From NCBI RefSeq assembly GCF_003285015.1, contig NZ_QMFB01000013.1, positions 206,715 to 270,714 of the forward strand: a stretch of DNA of 64,000 nucleotides. Direction: 5' to 3'. Made by a program: the position numbers and the translations under genes. The notes beneath the pieces are model-generated. The model was not told the origin of the DNA. It made no database searches and was given only the letters and a program-made list of their open reading frames with translations. Position 1 is the first letter of the stretch. Every line of letters starts with the position of its first letter. This document shows, one piece after another, positions 17,760 through 27,506 of this stretch. This DNA is from Paenibacillus contaminans. Its GTDB lineage: Bacteria; Bacillota; Bacilli; Paenibacillales; NBRC-103111.

Positions 17760-20700
17760 CTAACTTCGGCTTTGCATAAATGCCGTGCCGTCACCGTTCA
17801 GAACCGCCGTCGCTTGCGCGGACACAAGTTGCTGCGCCTGAACGGCCGGAGCATTGATATGATTCAAAAAATCCTGCATATACGCAACAGCGATCTGCCC
17901 CGCTCCTTGTTCTTCTAAAATTCGGATGATATTCAGCCGGTAGGACAGTTCGGCTGCAAACGTCTGGTTAACGTCGCCGGACGCAGCCAATTGGGCAACA
18001 TGACCCATGATCGATTGCACGGTGATCGGGACATTGTTAATCAGCGTAGCCACACCGGCGGATTCCGCAATTTCCCATGCTCCGCTCGCGTTCCGCTTCG
18101 CTACTGCATAAGGGATGAGTTTCCAAGCCTCCCCGCCGTCGAACGGGAATCCTTCATTTGGCGTATATGTGACAAACCGCGTGTTCCCCGCTTCCGTTTG
18201 CACATCCAATACCGGATACGCGGTCCAGTCCGCTCCTTTCTTGACGAGCACATGGCTGCCTATCCATGTTTCCGCATCCGCCACAATACCGGATGCGACG
18301 AAGCCGTCTTGAAGCCTTTGCACGATGGATCCTTCCTTCTGCTGACCAGCTTCAATGCTTATACCCAGACCGTCTTGCTCGATCTTGCCTTCGCCGGCCA
18401 GGAATGCGTATTGCAGCTCGCTGCTTCCATTGTCATCCTTATAGGACAGGACCCCGTAACGGCCGCCGAACGCAATCGGATCGGAACCGGCTGCAGCGGC
18501 AAAATCGGCAGGGACAGCCGAAGATCCTTGCGAGCTGAACACATAATCATGCCATCCGTTCCCGCCGATTTGCAGGCCGACAGGCGCATCCACAGCCGGG
18601 CGGTATACGTTGCCGGATACGGTCAACGGCTCGACATGCTGGATGCCCGGAGCGCCCGAGTACGATTCGATTACGGAAGCGAACGTGCTGCCGCCCGTCG
18701 AGTTATTCAGCCTTCTGACCAAATAAGGCAACTGAGCCCCTGCATCGTTGACTCCCCTTTGTCCCCAGCCTTCGCCGATATATACCGATTCCGACACCGT
18801 CATAGGAACCTGCCATACTTGCGTCTGACCGGCGCCGCCGGCATTCTCCCAGCCGGCAGTCCATACCTGATCCGTTCCGGCGGTCTGCACATTCGTCAAC
18901 CCGTATGCCGTGACGGCGGAATCGCCGCCTTGCCCAAGCTGAATACCGCTCGTCGTCAAGCTATCCGTCGAACCGTGAAGGATATAATCATGCGTGTTTC
19001 CTCCGCGGACGCGGAACAAGTCAACGAGATATTCCGGCTTATTATCTGTCTTCTGCAGTTGCAGCAGCGTACGCGAATAGACATCCGTCTCCGCGTATGC
19101 GCTGGAGCTTGCTTCGGTCGCATGGATCGATCCCGGCATTTCATAAAAGCCGATGCTGCCGCCTCTCCCTAGCATCTTCTGGTCTTTTTGATTCACAACA
19201 ACCAGATTATGAGCGGCCGAGCGAACCGTCATCGCTTGCTGCGGATTGTCCCATAAATAGCCGAGATCGGATAACGATTCGCCGCCGTTCGCCCAATAGC
19301 TCAAATCCAGACTGTCCAAATGGTGATGGGTCCCCCAGTCGCTTGCGTTAAGGATCGCTGCGCTATCGCTGTTAGTCGTTCCTCCCCGCAAATACGCCAG
19401 CTTCCACTGCGGGAAAAGAACGTCCGGCAGCAGCAGCGGTTCGGTCTGCTCCAGATCATCGGGACGGTACATTAAGCTATACGCTCCGATCGGAACAAAG
19501 CCTCCATAGCGGAACAAGCTCGACAGCAAAGGGATGCCCGTCTGTTTGGCACCGCTCCCAAACCAGTACCCATACGGTCTGCTAGTTGTATAAGAATCAC
19601 CCACGGACGGATAATTCATCGAAGGCAGCAACGCTTCACCCATCGCCTTAAACACCATTCGGTAGGCGGAACGTTCATAAACCGGGAAATTGTCCGTCCG
19701 CGCTCCTCCCGGAAGCACGTAACCGACCGGATCGGAATAACCGTTGAGGATTTCTCCGAGCCAAAATAAAGGAGTGAACACTTGCATGCCGTAAGCAGGC
19801 GTCTCAATCGTCGAACCGTCAGCCTTGAACCACTCGGACAAAAACTGGTTGAACGCCTGCACCCCTAACTGTACGAGCGTCGGCTCCCCTACCGCTATGC
19901 CGATCGCGGCCGCCGCCGTAAGATTGTGTATCGTCTTATTGTTCATGGACCGATCGGCCATGAGAAGCGAAGCCGACTCCAGCAGCAAATCCCGCTCGAT
20001 CGCAAGCCGTTCGGCGCTCGTCAGCAACGCCTGTCCCCCTGCCTGAACATCACCCAGCAGATCATAGGCAACGACGAGAGGCAGGATGAAATAGCCCTCA
20101 ATACCGTTGGCGTTGCCGCGCCCTGCCGCCCAATAGCCGGCATGAAGCACCTTATCGGGGACATTGCCCGGCCACGTCAGCTCCGGGTTAGGCAGCTTGT
20201 TGATCCGGAACGCAGCTTCCTTCGGATCCATATCGGCAAATTCTCCGTATCCGGAATGAAGCAGCCAGTGCGGATACACTTCGGCGAAGCGCAGCAATAT
20301 TTTTTTGCCTTGCTGGGCATAAGAAGTGTCGCCGGTCAGCTTGTACAGCATCGCGATTTTGCGGACGATCTCGGACATATACGTCACTTTTTTGGCGCGA
20401 ATGTAGGACGTAAAGCTCGGGTTCAGCTTGAAGCCGTTAAAAACGTATGTCTCTCTGTTGTAGAACGTAATCCGCTGCTCCAGACCGCCCCAGTTCGCGA
20501 TCAAGACGCCTTCCTCGGGATACTCCGCATTCGGATACGCCTTGTCCTTGCAGTAGATAACATCCGGATCTTGCGGGTCCCATCTCCAACTGCCATGCGG
20601 GAAACCCGTATTCGGATCGCTCGGACACGGAGTGAACAAGTCCGCGTTCGGCGTCGTTACCGGAATCATATTGGCGATTTGCGCATCGTTGTAGCTCATA

Positions 20701-22226
20701 GCGAGCGCCACGTCGCTGACCAGCGCGGCGATCTGTGCATCCGCCAAAGCCTGAAGCTCCGCCGACGACTGCACGTTCGTATAGTAATCGTCCCAAAGCT
20801 CCTGTTTGTAGAGTACCTTAGGCGGCGAGGCGGCTCCCCGCTCCGCCGGAGTCACCCAATTGGGGAACAAGTTTTCAATTGTTACAGCCTGGAAGAGACC
20901 CGACTTGAGCAGTTGCCAACGGCTGAAATCCACACCGTTCGTGAACGAGTCGTCAATCCGCAACGCGCCGTCCGCATAGACCGCTACGTTGTCCATGTAA
21001 ACGTTTCCGTTTGTTCCTACATTGGTAAAATCGTTTGCAAGAAAAGCATTCGTATAAGGTACATATGTGCTGCCATAACCTTTGCCTACGATCAAATACT
21101 GCGGCGGTCCCGAAGCCGGAGCCGAAGCGGTATGCAGCAGCACAGGAGGTGTTCCCTTCTCGCTTCCCCACAACTGCACGTTGCCGTTCTCCCATACGAT
21201 ACGGACCCGATACGTTTTACCGAGCGGCGCGGTTCCAACTCGCCCTCCCGGCACTAAAGTGAAGTCGCCGCTGCCGGATATGCCGATCGATACGAATCTG
21301 GCAGTGTCCCAATACAACGTCAACGATGGCGCCCACGTGCTGCCCGGATTGGTTACGGGCTCGATGTCCGCTTCGGCGACGACCGTGCCGGGCGCGCTTT
21401 GCCAGTTAAACGGTTGATACAGCAGGTCATGCGCGTTGACCGGGCCTTTAAACTGGAGCTTGCCGTCCCATACATGCGCATAAGGATCGTTCCACGGCGT
21501 TGCTCCATTTGCCGGCGACGTCACAATCCGCCAACGACTGAAATCGATACCATTTGCAAATGTTTCGTCAAGCTTTGACGCGCCGTCCGCATAGACCGCT
21601 ACGTTGTCCATGTAAACGCTGCCATTTGTCCCCAGACTGGTAAAGTCGTTTGCAAGGAAAGCATTCGTATAAGGTGCGGACGTGCTTCCGTAGCCTTTGC
21701 CTACGATCAAATACGGCGGCGGTCCCGAAGCCGGAGCCGAAGCGGTATGCAGCAGCACAGGAGGTGTTCCCTTCTCGCTTCCCCACAACTGCACGTTGCC
21801 GTTCTCCCATACGATACGGACCCGATACGTTTTACCGAGCGGTGCGGTTCCGACTCGACCTCCCGGCATTAACGTATATTCGCCGCCGACGGATACGCCG
21901 ATCGACACGTATTTGGCCGTGTCCCAATACAACGCCAACGATGGCGCCCACGTACCGCCCGGATTGGTTACGGGCTCAATGTCCGCTTCGGCGACAACCG
22001 TGCCGGGCGTATTTTGCCAGTTTAGCGCGTGCAGCAGCAAATCATGTGCGTTGGCCGGGCCCTTCAATTGGAGCTTGCCATTCGCTAGATGCGCGTAAGG
22101 GTCGGTCCAAAATGACGCCTCGGCTTTCTTCGAACCGACCGTAACCGAACCGGTGAAAGCGATCAGCAACAAAACAAAGCTTAAAGCAACATTCGTCATT
22201 CTCTTCAACTTACTGTTCATCTTCAA
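17760..22226 (-). CDS. Secreted heparinase II/III-like enzyme with duplicated LamG-like modules, locus B
   Basis: 1,488 residues. The TTG at 22226 (AAGGAGG five bases upstream) or an ATG two codons later starts a signal peptide ending near KKAEA. Two near-identical 205-residue units (about 40-235, 246-440) look like concanavalin/LamG-type binding sandwiches (DPYAH, GTVVAEADIEPVTNPG, VYMDNVAVYADG). The rest is a heparinase II/III-type toroid plus beta-sheet enzyme, with GTHHHLDSLDLS near 968 and AAHNLVVVNQ near 1008. There is no SLH or other anchor, so it is probably released. It ends the transcript regulator-importer-ceramidase-fold-lyase. Probably a polysaccharide lyase; substrate unknown. 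Confidence 0.85.
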   Translation of the reverse strand: MKMNSKLKRMTNVALSFVLLLIAFTGSVTVGSKKAEASFWTDPYAHLANGKLQLKGPANAHDLLLHALNWQNTPGTVVAEADIEPVTNPGGTWAPSLALYWDTAKYVSIGVSVGGEYTLMPGGRVGTAPLGKTYRVRIVWENGNVQLWGSEKGTPPVLLHTASAPASGPPPYLIVGKGYGSTSAPYTNAFLANDFTSLGTNGSVYMDNVAVYADGASKLDETFANGIDFSRWRIVTSPANGATPWNDPYAHVWDGKLQFKGPVNAHDLLYQPFNWQSAPGTVVAEADIEPVTNPGSTWAPSLTLYWDTARFVSIGISGSGDFTLVPGGRVGTAPLGKTYRVRIVWENGNVQLWGSEKGTPPVLLHTASAPASGPPQYLIVGKGYGSTYVPYTNAFLANDFTNVGTNGNVYMDNVAVYADGALRIDDSFTNGVDFSRWQLLKSGLFQAVTIENLFPNWVTPAERGAASPPKVLYKQELWDDYYTNVQSSAELQALADAQIAALVSDVALAMSYNDAQIANMIPVTTPNADLFTPCPSDPNTGFPHGSWRWDPQDPDVIYCKDKAYPNAEYPEEGVLIANWGGLEQRITFYNRETYVFNGFKLNPSFTSYIRAKKVTYMSEIVRKIAMLYKLTGDTSYAQQGKKILLRFAEVYPHWLLHSGYGEFADMDPKEAAFRINKLPNPELTWPGNVPDKVLHAGYWAAGRGNANGIEGYFILPLVVAYDLLGDVQAGGQALLTSAERLAIERDLLLESASLLMADRSMNNKTIHNLTAAAAIGIAVGEPTLVQLGVQAFNQFLSEWFKADGSTIETPAYGMQVFTPLFWLGEILNGYSDPVGYVLPGGARTDNFPVYERSAYRMVFKAMGEALLPSMNYPSVGDSYTTSRPYGYWFGSGAKQTGIPLLSSLFRYGGFVPIGAYSLMYRPDDLEQTEPLLLPDVLFPQWKLAYLRGGTTNSDSAAILNASDWGTHHHLDSLDLSYWANGGESLSDLGYLWDNPQQAMTVRSAAHNLVVVNQKDQKMLGRGGSIGFYEMPGSIHATEASSSAYAETDVYSRTLLQLQKTDNKPEYLVDLFRVRGGNTHDYILHGSTDSLTTSGIQLGQGGDSAVTAYGLTNVQTAGTDQVWTAGWENAGGAGQTQVWQVPMTVSESVYIGEGWGQRGVNDAGAQLPYLVRRLNNSTGGSTFASVIESYSGAPGIQHVEPLTVSGNVYRPAVDAPVGLQIGGNGWHDYVFSSQGSSAVPADFAAAAGSDPIAFGGRYGVLSYKDDNGSSELQYAFLAGEGKIEQDGLGISIEAGQQKEGSIVQRLQDGFVASGIVADAETWIGSHVLVKKGADWTAYPVLDVQTEAGNTRFVTYTPNEGFPFDGGEAWKLIPYAVAKRNASGAWEIAESAGVATLINNVPITVQSIMGHVAQLAASGDVNQTFAAELSYRLNIIRILEEQGAGQIAVAYMQDFLNHINAPAVQAQQLVSAQATAVLNGDGTAFMQSRS
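20920..22106 (-). repeat. Two tandem ~615-bp coding repeats inside the locus B lyase
   Basis: The units 21535-22106 and 20920-21490 encode the two LamG-like modules. Over about 160 bases (21083-21240 against 21702-21860) they are almost base-for-base identical, including synonymous sites, which indicates recent duplication or gene conversion. Confidence 0.85.
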
Positions 22227-22234
22227 GGTAACCT

Positions 22235-22316
22235 CCTTAACGGATTAGCAGCCAGGGGATGCATCGAAGCGGCAGAGCGAATCTGCTGCCATGAAACATC
22301 CTCTTGCCGCAAAGTG
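22235..22316 (-). repeat. R5 REP-like dyad repeat, copy 2 (upstream of locus B lyase)
   Basis: Same element as 17647-17729 in the same orientation. The inner stem (GGCAGA / TCTGCTGCC) is kept and the outer stem is shortened to GGATG / CATCC. It occupies the gap between the ceramidase-fold stop at 22329 and the lyase ribosome binding site. Confidence 0.75.
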
Positions 22317-22328
22317 CGGGATCATTCC

Positions 22329-23681
22329 CTACATGGTATTCGATAACTTCATGTCCGTAAGAACGATTTGTCCGACGATAATATCTTCGATTTCCGGTAC
22401 GAACGGTCCCCGCAAATGAAAGAAGAAGTTGCATTCCGCCTCGTATCCGCCTTCGCGAATCATTTTACGCGTCGGCACGTAGCTGTATACGCCGTTCGTA
22501 TAGCCCAGCGTCAGGGTCGTGCGCGAGCTGCCGAACAGCTTTTTGATGAGAAGCGAGTACTCGGTTGAAACTTCCCCTTCCATGGCGACCAGCCGCGTAT
22601 CGTCGTCAAGATGCCAAATGCAAATGCAATGAGGCAGACGGTCTTTGATCGTTCCGTCCTCGATCGCCCTCATCGTCCGTTTTGCAGAATTCCAATAGAA
22701 CGCATTATAATCGGGGTGATTCGTCATCGGCTCATAGAAAGCGGCCTCCGTTTGCTCCGTATATAGAAGAGGATCCGCCAGCGCCGTTTTAAAGTTGCAG
22801 CGTACAGGAGTAAGCTCCCCTTGCTTCAGAATAGCTTTGACATCGTTCGCAAGCTCCGTACCCGAATCGATCATTTCCGCGATGGACAAGCTTTTGAAGC
22901 GGCTTCCGGCAGCACTTCTAAGCGGCTTCAATTCGCCCCCGCAGCCTTGAAGGAATAGCGCGGTTGCACCCGGATACGACTCTTCCAGCACACACGAGGT
23001 TTGACCGGCGAAGTCGTTGGACAACAGCATATTATCCGGTCCCATCGCTGTCGTATGGCAGCCGTAATTGTACAAAATGCCTTTCACCATGCCCGAGCGG
23101 TCCGTAAGCGTCACGACTAGCAATTCCTTATCGATTTCGCCTTCGTAGTAAGGCGCCCATATTACCCCGTCCCCGTCAGGCTTGCGTCTGCTGACCGCAA
23201 AATCGGATTTCCCCCGCCCGATCGCAAGCTCGCCTTCTTCCAAATGATCGCGGCAGTATGCCGTCATCTGCAAGATCGTATCCCGCATGAAGCGAAAGAA
23301 AGCTTCATCCTCGCTGTAATCAAGCTGCGTTTCGCTATCGGTCCACCCCTCCTGAGCCATGCTGTATGCACCGCGGCGCAATCCGGCATCAAGTCCGGTC
23401 AAAAATACCGAATGATGCGTATGCGAAAAATTGATCAGCACTTCGTCGTGCCCCAGCCCAAACTTCTCCTGAAGTGCGTCCTTGATGCCGACGACGAAGC
23501 TGCGGTCCGAACCGAGCGCGTCGATCGTCAGGATAAGAAGCGTTTTGTTCGCTTCCAACATGGCTGCCTTTACGTAGAGTTCGTCGTGAACGCCTTCGCT
23601 TTTTTGGGTTCTGCCGCCGAATCCATGCATGAAAACGGGTCTTTCCGGTGTCATTCGCTCACTCTTCAGGCAAAACCTCAT
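22329..23681 (-). CDS. Neutral-ceramidase-fold protein lacking the nucleophile Ser, locus B
   Basis: 450 residues from the ATG at 23681 (GGAGG eight bases upstream); the frame is open 15 codons further but without a ribosome binding site. The N-terminal domain of the neutral/alkaline ceramidase family is recognisable: FMHGFGGR, SHTHHSVF and YGCHTTAMG supply the zinc-binding His positions. The family nucleophile motif (GDVSPN in true ceramidases) reads GCGGELKPL, so the Ser is replaced by Lys. No signal peptide and no C-terminal Ig-like domain. It sits between permease and lyase genes, so a cytoplasmic hydrolase acting on the imported saccharide is more likely than lipid cleavage. That role is inference. 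Confidence 0.8.
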   Translation of the reverse strand: MRFCLKSERMTPERPVFMHGFGGRTQKSEGVHDELYVKAAMLEANKTLLILTIDALGSDRSFVVGIKDALQEKFGLGHDEVLINFSHTHHSVFLTGLDAGLRRGAYSMAQEGWTDSETQLDYSEDEAFFRFMRDTILQMTAYCRDHLEEGELAIGRGKSDFAVSRRKPDGDGVIWAPYYEGEIDKELLVVTLTDRSGMVKGILYNYGCHTTAMGPDNMLLSNDFAGQTSCVLEESYPGATALFLQGCGGELKPLRSAAGSRFKSLSIAEMIDSGTELANDVKAILKQGELTPVRCNFKTALADPLLYTEQTEAAFYEPMTNHPDYNAFYWNSAKRTMRAIEDGTIKDRLPHCICIWHLDDDTRLVAMEGEVSTEYSLLIKKLFGSSRTTLTLGYTNGVYSYVPTRKMIREGGYEAECNFFFHLRGPFVPEIEDIIVGQIVLTDMKLSNTM

Positions 23682-23780
23682 CACAAACGCCTCCGTAAAA
23701 TAATAAGAATTTGATGACATCACCAATCGACATGCTTATTCAAAATAGCCGATCAACCGCCCCGCCTCATTTCATTTGCC

Positions 23781-24641
23781 TTACTCCTTCACCGATCCCA
23801 GCAGCGCCCCTTTGACAAAATATTTTTGCAGGAAAGGGTACACGAGCAAAATCGGCAGCGTTGCAAATAAAATAATGCCAGCCTTCATCATTTCCGGCGT
23901 CGCCGCGAGCAAATCTCCGGACGGCTTGTTCAGCACGCTGTCATCCTCGATGATCAGACTGCGCAGCAAGATTTGCAGCGGATACAAGTCCTTGCTCCGA
24001 ATGAAGATGAGCGCGCTAAAATAAGAATTCCATAACGTTACCGCCTGAAACAGCGCCAGCGTCGCGTTTACTGCCATCGAAAGCGGCATCGCGATGCGCG
24101 CATAAAGACGGAACTCGCCACAGCCGTCCATCTTACCGGCGTCGAACAATTCGGACGACAAGCCTTGAAAGAAGGTACGCATAATAATGACGCCAAATGC
24201 ATTGATCGCCCCTGGAAGCATAAGCACCCACAACGTATTTTCCAACCCCAGCGAGCGGATGACTAAATATCCGGGAATCAGCGGGGACGTGAAAATAAAC
24301 GTGATCAACACGAATTTCATGATCAAACCTCTCGCTGGCGCATTCGGACGGGATAAGCCGTACGCCATTGTCGAAGTGAAGAAAAGATACAACAGCGTTC
24401 CCCCGACCGTTATCGTAATGGTGACGCCCATCGACCGCCAGAGAGACTCCATGCCCAATATGGTTTTGTACACGTCCAAATTAAAGCCTTTCGGCCACAA
24501 ATATACCAGCTTCGCATTTGCGTAAACGGAAGAGCTTAACGACACCGCCGCAAGATGAATAATCGGGGCTACCATCGTTAGCGCCGCGATCGCCAAGAAC
24601 GTCCCGTTCACCCACTGAAAGATGCGATTGGATCTGTTCAC
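23781..24641 (-). CDS. Sugar ABC permease, YtcP/MalG type, locus B
   Basis: 286 residues, six membrane segments, EAA-type loop DAGKMDGCGEF near 170, C-terminal tail YFVKGALLGSVKE. The start is GTG at 24641 with GGAGG eight bases upstream; 12 bases separate it from the upstream permease. Partner of the LplB-type permease and the lipoprotein at 25672-27288. The ceramidase-fold gene follows after 99 bases. Confidence 0.93.
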   Translation of the reverse strand: MNRSNRIFQWVNGTFLAIAALTMVAPIIHLAAVSLSSSVYANAKLVYLWPKGFNLDVYKTILGMESLWRSMGVTITITVGGTLLYLFFTSTMAYGLSRPNAPARGLIMKFVLITFIFTSPLIPGYLVIRSLGLENTLWVLMLPGAINAFGVIIMRTFFQGLSSELFDAGKMDGCGEFRLYARIAMPLSMAVNATLALFQAVTLWNSYFSALIFIRSKDLYPLQILLRSLIIEDDSVLNKPSGDLLAATPEMMKAGIILFATLPILLVYPFLQKYFVKGALLGSVKE

Positions 24642-24653
24642 ACGCTCGTCCTC

Positions 24654-25553
24654 CTAGTAAATGCTTTCGCCGGTTGTTTTTTTGCTGATCGTGTTCAGGC
24701 CGACGACAAGCGTCAGGCCGACAAGCGACTGAAACAGACCAATCGCCGTTGTGTAGCTGAATTGCGCCTTAAGCAGGCCGACGCGGTATACGTAAGTGTC
24801 CACCACTTCCCCGACATCCCGGACCAGCGGATTAAGGAAAATCAACAATTGCTCCGTATTGGAGTCCAGTACCGTTCCGACCCGCAGCAACAACAGGACG
24901 ATGATCGTTGGCAGCAGCGACGGCAACGTCACATACCAGATTTGCTTCCAGCGGCCCGCGCCATCTACGACAGCAGCTTCGTACAAGCTCGGATTGATGC
25001 CGGCCAGCGCCGCCAAGTATATAATCGTTCCCCAGCCGACTTCCTTCCAAATTCCGATTGCGACGACGATGCCGCGGAAATATCCGGTCTCCGTCAGAAA
25101 ATCGACCGGCGCAGCGCCAAACCAGCCCCGTATAGCGTTAATCACACCGTCCAGCGACAACAGGTTGATGAATATGCCCCCGACGATTACCCAAGATAAA
25201 AAATGCGGCAAATACAGCAGCGTCTGGATCGGCCGTTTGAACCACATTTTCGACACCTCATTCAAGAGCAGGGCCAACATCAGCGGAGCCGGAAAGCCGA
25301 ACAGGATGGACAGGAAGCTGAGGGCAAGCGTATTGCGCAATACATTGAAAAACTCGTCATACGTAAAAATGGTTACAAAATGCTTGAAGCCTACCCAATC
25401 GCTATGCAGGATGCCCTTGAACATGTTGTAGTCCTGAAAGGCGATCACATTGCCGGTCAACGGCGCGTAGCGAAACACAAGAAAGTGCAGGATACCGGGA
25501 AGCATCAAGACGAGAAGCGCCCAACGGTCCTTCTTCATCATTCTGGTTAACAT
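24654..25553 (-). CDS. Sugar ABC permease, LplB type, locus B
   Basis: 299 residues, six membrane segments, EAA motif EAAVVDGAGRW near 193; AAGGAGA precedes the ATG. Close in sequence to the locus A LplB protein (FLSWVIVGGIFINLLS is shared), pointing to duplication of the whole importer cassette. Confidence 0.93.
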   Translation of the reverse strand: MLTRMMKKDRWALLVLMLPGILHFLVFRYAPLTGNVIAFQDYNMFKGILHSDWVGFKHFVTIFTYDEFFNVLRNTLALSFLSILFGFPAPLMLALLLNEVSKMWFKRPIQTLLYLPHFLSWVIVGGIFINLLSLDGVINAIRGWFGAAPVDFLTETGYFRGIVVAIGIWKEVGWGTIIYLAALAGINPSLYEAAVVDGAGRWKQIWYVTLPSLLPTIIVLLLLRVGTVLDSNTEQLLIFLNPLVRDVGEVVDTYVYRVGLLKAQFSYTTAIGLFQSLVGLTLVVGLNTISKKTTGESIY

Positions 25554-25572
25554 AGCGTTTCTCTCCTTCGCA

Positions 25573-25642
25573 GCGGATGCGTTCAGCCGGCCCCCTGCCA
25601 GATGGGCAGATGCCGGTTCTCCGGCAGGGTCTGGTCATCCGC
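25573..25642 (-). promoter_or_regulatory. Intercistronic stem-loop between binding protein and permeases, locus B
   Basis: An outer GCGGATG / CATCCGC stem encloses CCCTGCC / GGCAGGG. It has no T-tract. Same position as the hairpins of loci A and E. Confidence 0.5.
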
Positions 25643-25671
25643 TCCGATTACTCTATCCGGTGAACGATGCT

Positions 25672-27288
25672 CTATTTTTTATTTTGCTCGTTGTACCATG
25701 CCGTCGCTTCCTTAATTGCTTCGTCGCCGCCGCGGCGCTTCCACTCGCTGACGAACTTGTCGAATGCGGGATCGAGCTCTTCTTTGCCGGTGATGACTTT
25801 GGCGAACATATCGAGGAACAACGTCCCTGCGCCGGTACCCGGCACAATCTCCGGATGCGTTTCGTAAGCTTTGAGCACCTTCATATCCTTGTTGTCGGCG
25901 GGAAAGATCGAATTTTTCCCGATCTCGATGCCGCGGAGCAGCGCCTCGCCGTTCGGGGCAAACTTCAATGCATCCGGAACCATCCGGCCGTCGCCGCGCG
26001 GGTTGACGACGAGCTGGTAGAAATCCGACGCATTCTTATCCGCGTTCGCAGGCGCTTTCGGGTCCCATTTGACCGCTCCGTTCTCGACTGTATAGTTGTT
26101 CCCCTCAATCCCATAGGCAAAAAACTTGTTTGCTTCATCGGACCATACCCAGTTCAAAAATTTGATCGCGTCTTCCGCATGCTTGGAGGAAGAAGGAATC
26201 ACCCAAGTGTAAGAGAGTCCGCTAGTCGGAAAGTTCAGGCTGCCTTTTCCTTTCGGTCCGATCGGCGGTTCGACCATGCTTAATTTGACACCTGGTTGAT
26301 TGACGAATTTATCGAGACTCCAGCTGGAATTCAGGTTCATCACCTCGTGCATCCACAAACCGGCTTTTCCCTGGGTAATGCCGGCGTTCCAGTCGGCCGT
26401 TTTATTCGTAAACAGGTTCGGATTGATGTAGCCTTTGTCGTACAGCATTTTCCAGAACTTGATTGCATCCTTCATCTCCGGACGAATGATGTCAGGGATC
26501 ATTTGACCGTTCTGAACATGCCATGCAGCAGGCGAAACGCCGAACTCGGTAAAAAACAGGTCGGAATAGATCAAATTTTCGCGTACATAGAAGCCATACT
26601 CGTCGTTAGGATCGCCGTTGCCGTTCATATCGTTCTGCTTGACGGCTTCGAAATAAGCAAGATACTCGTCGATCGTCTTCGGCTGCGGCATTTTCAATTT
26701 ATCCAGCCAGTCCTGCCGGATGAAAAGCGCTCTGGGAGCCGACAAGGCAGCCAACGTCGGAATGCCGTATATTTTGCCGTTCTTACTGACATTAGGACTG
26801 TTCCAGGCTTCCTGCGGAATTTTCTTCTTGATATTCGGTCCATATTTATCGATCAGCGGTCCGAGTTCCTGAAAAATGCCCTGATCCACTGCCCCCGGAT
26901 GCGTGGAAGCTTCAATGGCGCCTACGCGCATCAAATCCGGCAAGTTGTTGGAGGCGAAGCGCACGGTTAATTGCTGATCATAATCTTGTCCGTGCGTCAG
27001 CAGCTCGTATTTCAGGTCATAGCCGGATAGCCTGGACATTTCTTTAAGATACGGATCGTCGGCTACCTTTGCTTCTTTCCCGTATACGGAGTTGGCATGC
27101 GTGGTCAAAATTTGCAGCTTGACCGGCTCTTTCGGCTTCTGGCTCTCCTGCGGCTTCGCACTATCCTTCGGCGCGGCGCTTGTTCCCGCAGCCCCCCCGG
27201 AATCTTTGGAACATGCTGGCAATACGACCAGCAAAGCGCTCATTAGAGCGAGCCCTGCGGCAAGCTTTTTGTTTCTCTGTTTCGTCAT
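25672..27288 (-). CDS. Lipoprotein sugar-binding protein (LplA/LipO type), locus B
   Basis: 538 residues, AAGGGAG before the ATG, lipobox VVLPAC with Cys26, followed by a low-complexity Ala/Lys/Pro linker. The mature part is a family 1 solute-binding protein with the DMNGNGDPNDEYG loop and the C-terminal FDKFVSEWKRRGGDEAI motif shared with locus A. It is the first gene after the regulator at 27507-29819, 218 bases downstream of that regulator's stop, and probably has its own promoter. Confidence 0.93.
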   Translation of the reverse strand: MTKQRNKKLAAGLALMSALLVVLPACSKDSGGAAGTSAAPKDSAKPQESQKPKEPVKLQILTTHANSVYGKEAKVADDPYLKEMSRLSGYDLKYELLTHGQDYDQQLTVRFASNNLPDLMRVGAIEASTHPGAVDQGIFQELGPLIDKYGPNIKKKIPQEAWNSPNVSKNGKIYGIPTLAALSAPRALFIRQDWLDKLKMPQPKTIDEYLAYFEAVKQNDMNGNGDPNDEYGFYVRENLIYSDLFFTEFGVSPAAWHVQNGQMIPDIIRPEMKDAIKFWKMLYDKGYINPNLFTNKTADWNAGITQGKAGLWMHEVMNLNSSWSLDKFVNQPGVKLSMVEPPIGPKGKGSLNFPTSGLSYTWVIPSSSKHAEDAIKFLNWVWSDEANKFFAYGIEGNNYTVENGAVKWDPKAPANADKNASDFYQLVVNPRGDGRMVPDALKFAPNGEALLRGIEIGKNSIFPADNKDMKVLKAYETHPEIVPGTGAGTLFLDMFAKVITGKEELDPAFDKFVSEWKRRGGDEAIKEATAWYNEQNKK

Positions 27289-27506
27289 GCTTCTTCTCCC
27301 TTTCGATCGTAGTTTGCTGCCGCCTGTTTCGCCGGCAGAGCAATCGTAGCTTCAACCGCGCATACAGCGCAATTTTCACGTATTTACCGCAGGCAAAAAA
27401 TGAACATTTCCCGCAAAACAAGCATCTCTGCACTCCTGCCTATACGAAAACCAAGCAAAACACCGCGCATCAGGAGCTGCACGGTGCGATAAATCCGGGC
27501 GCGGAT

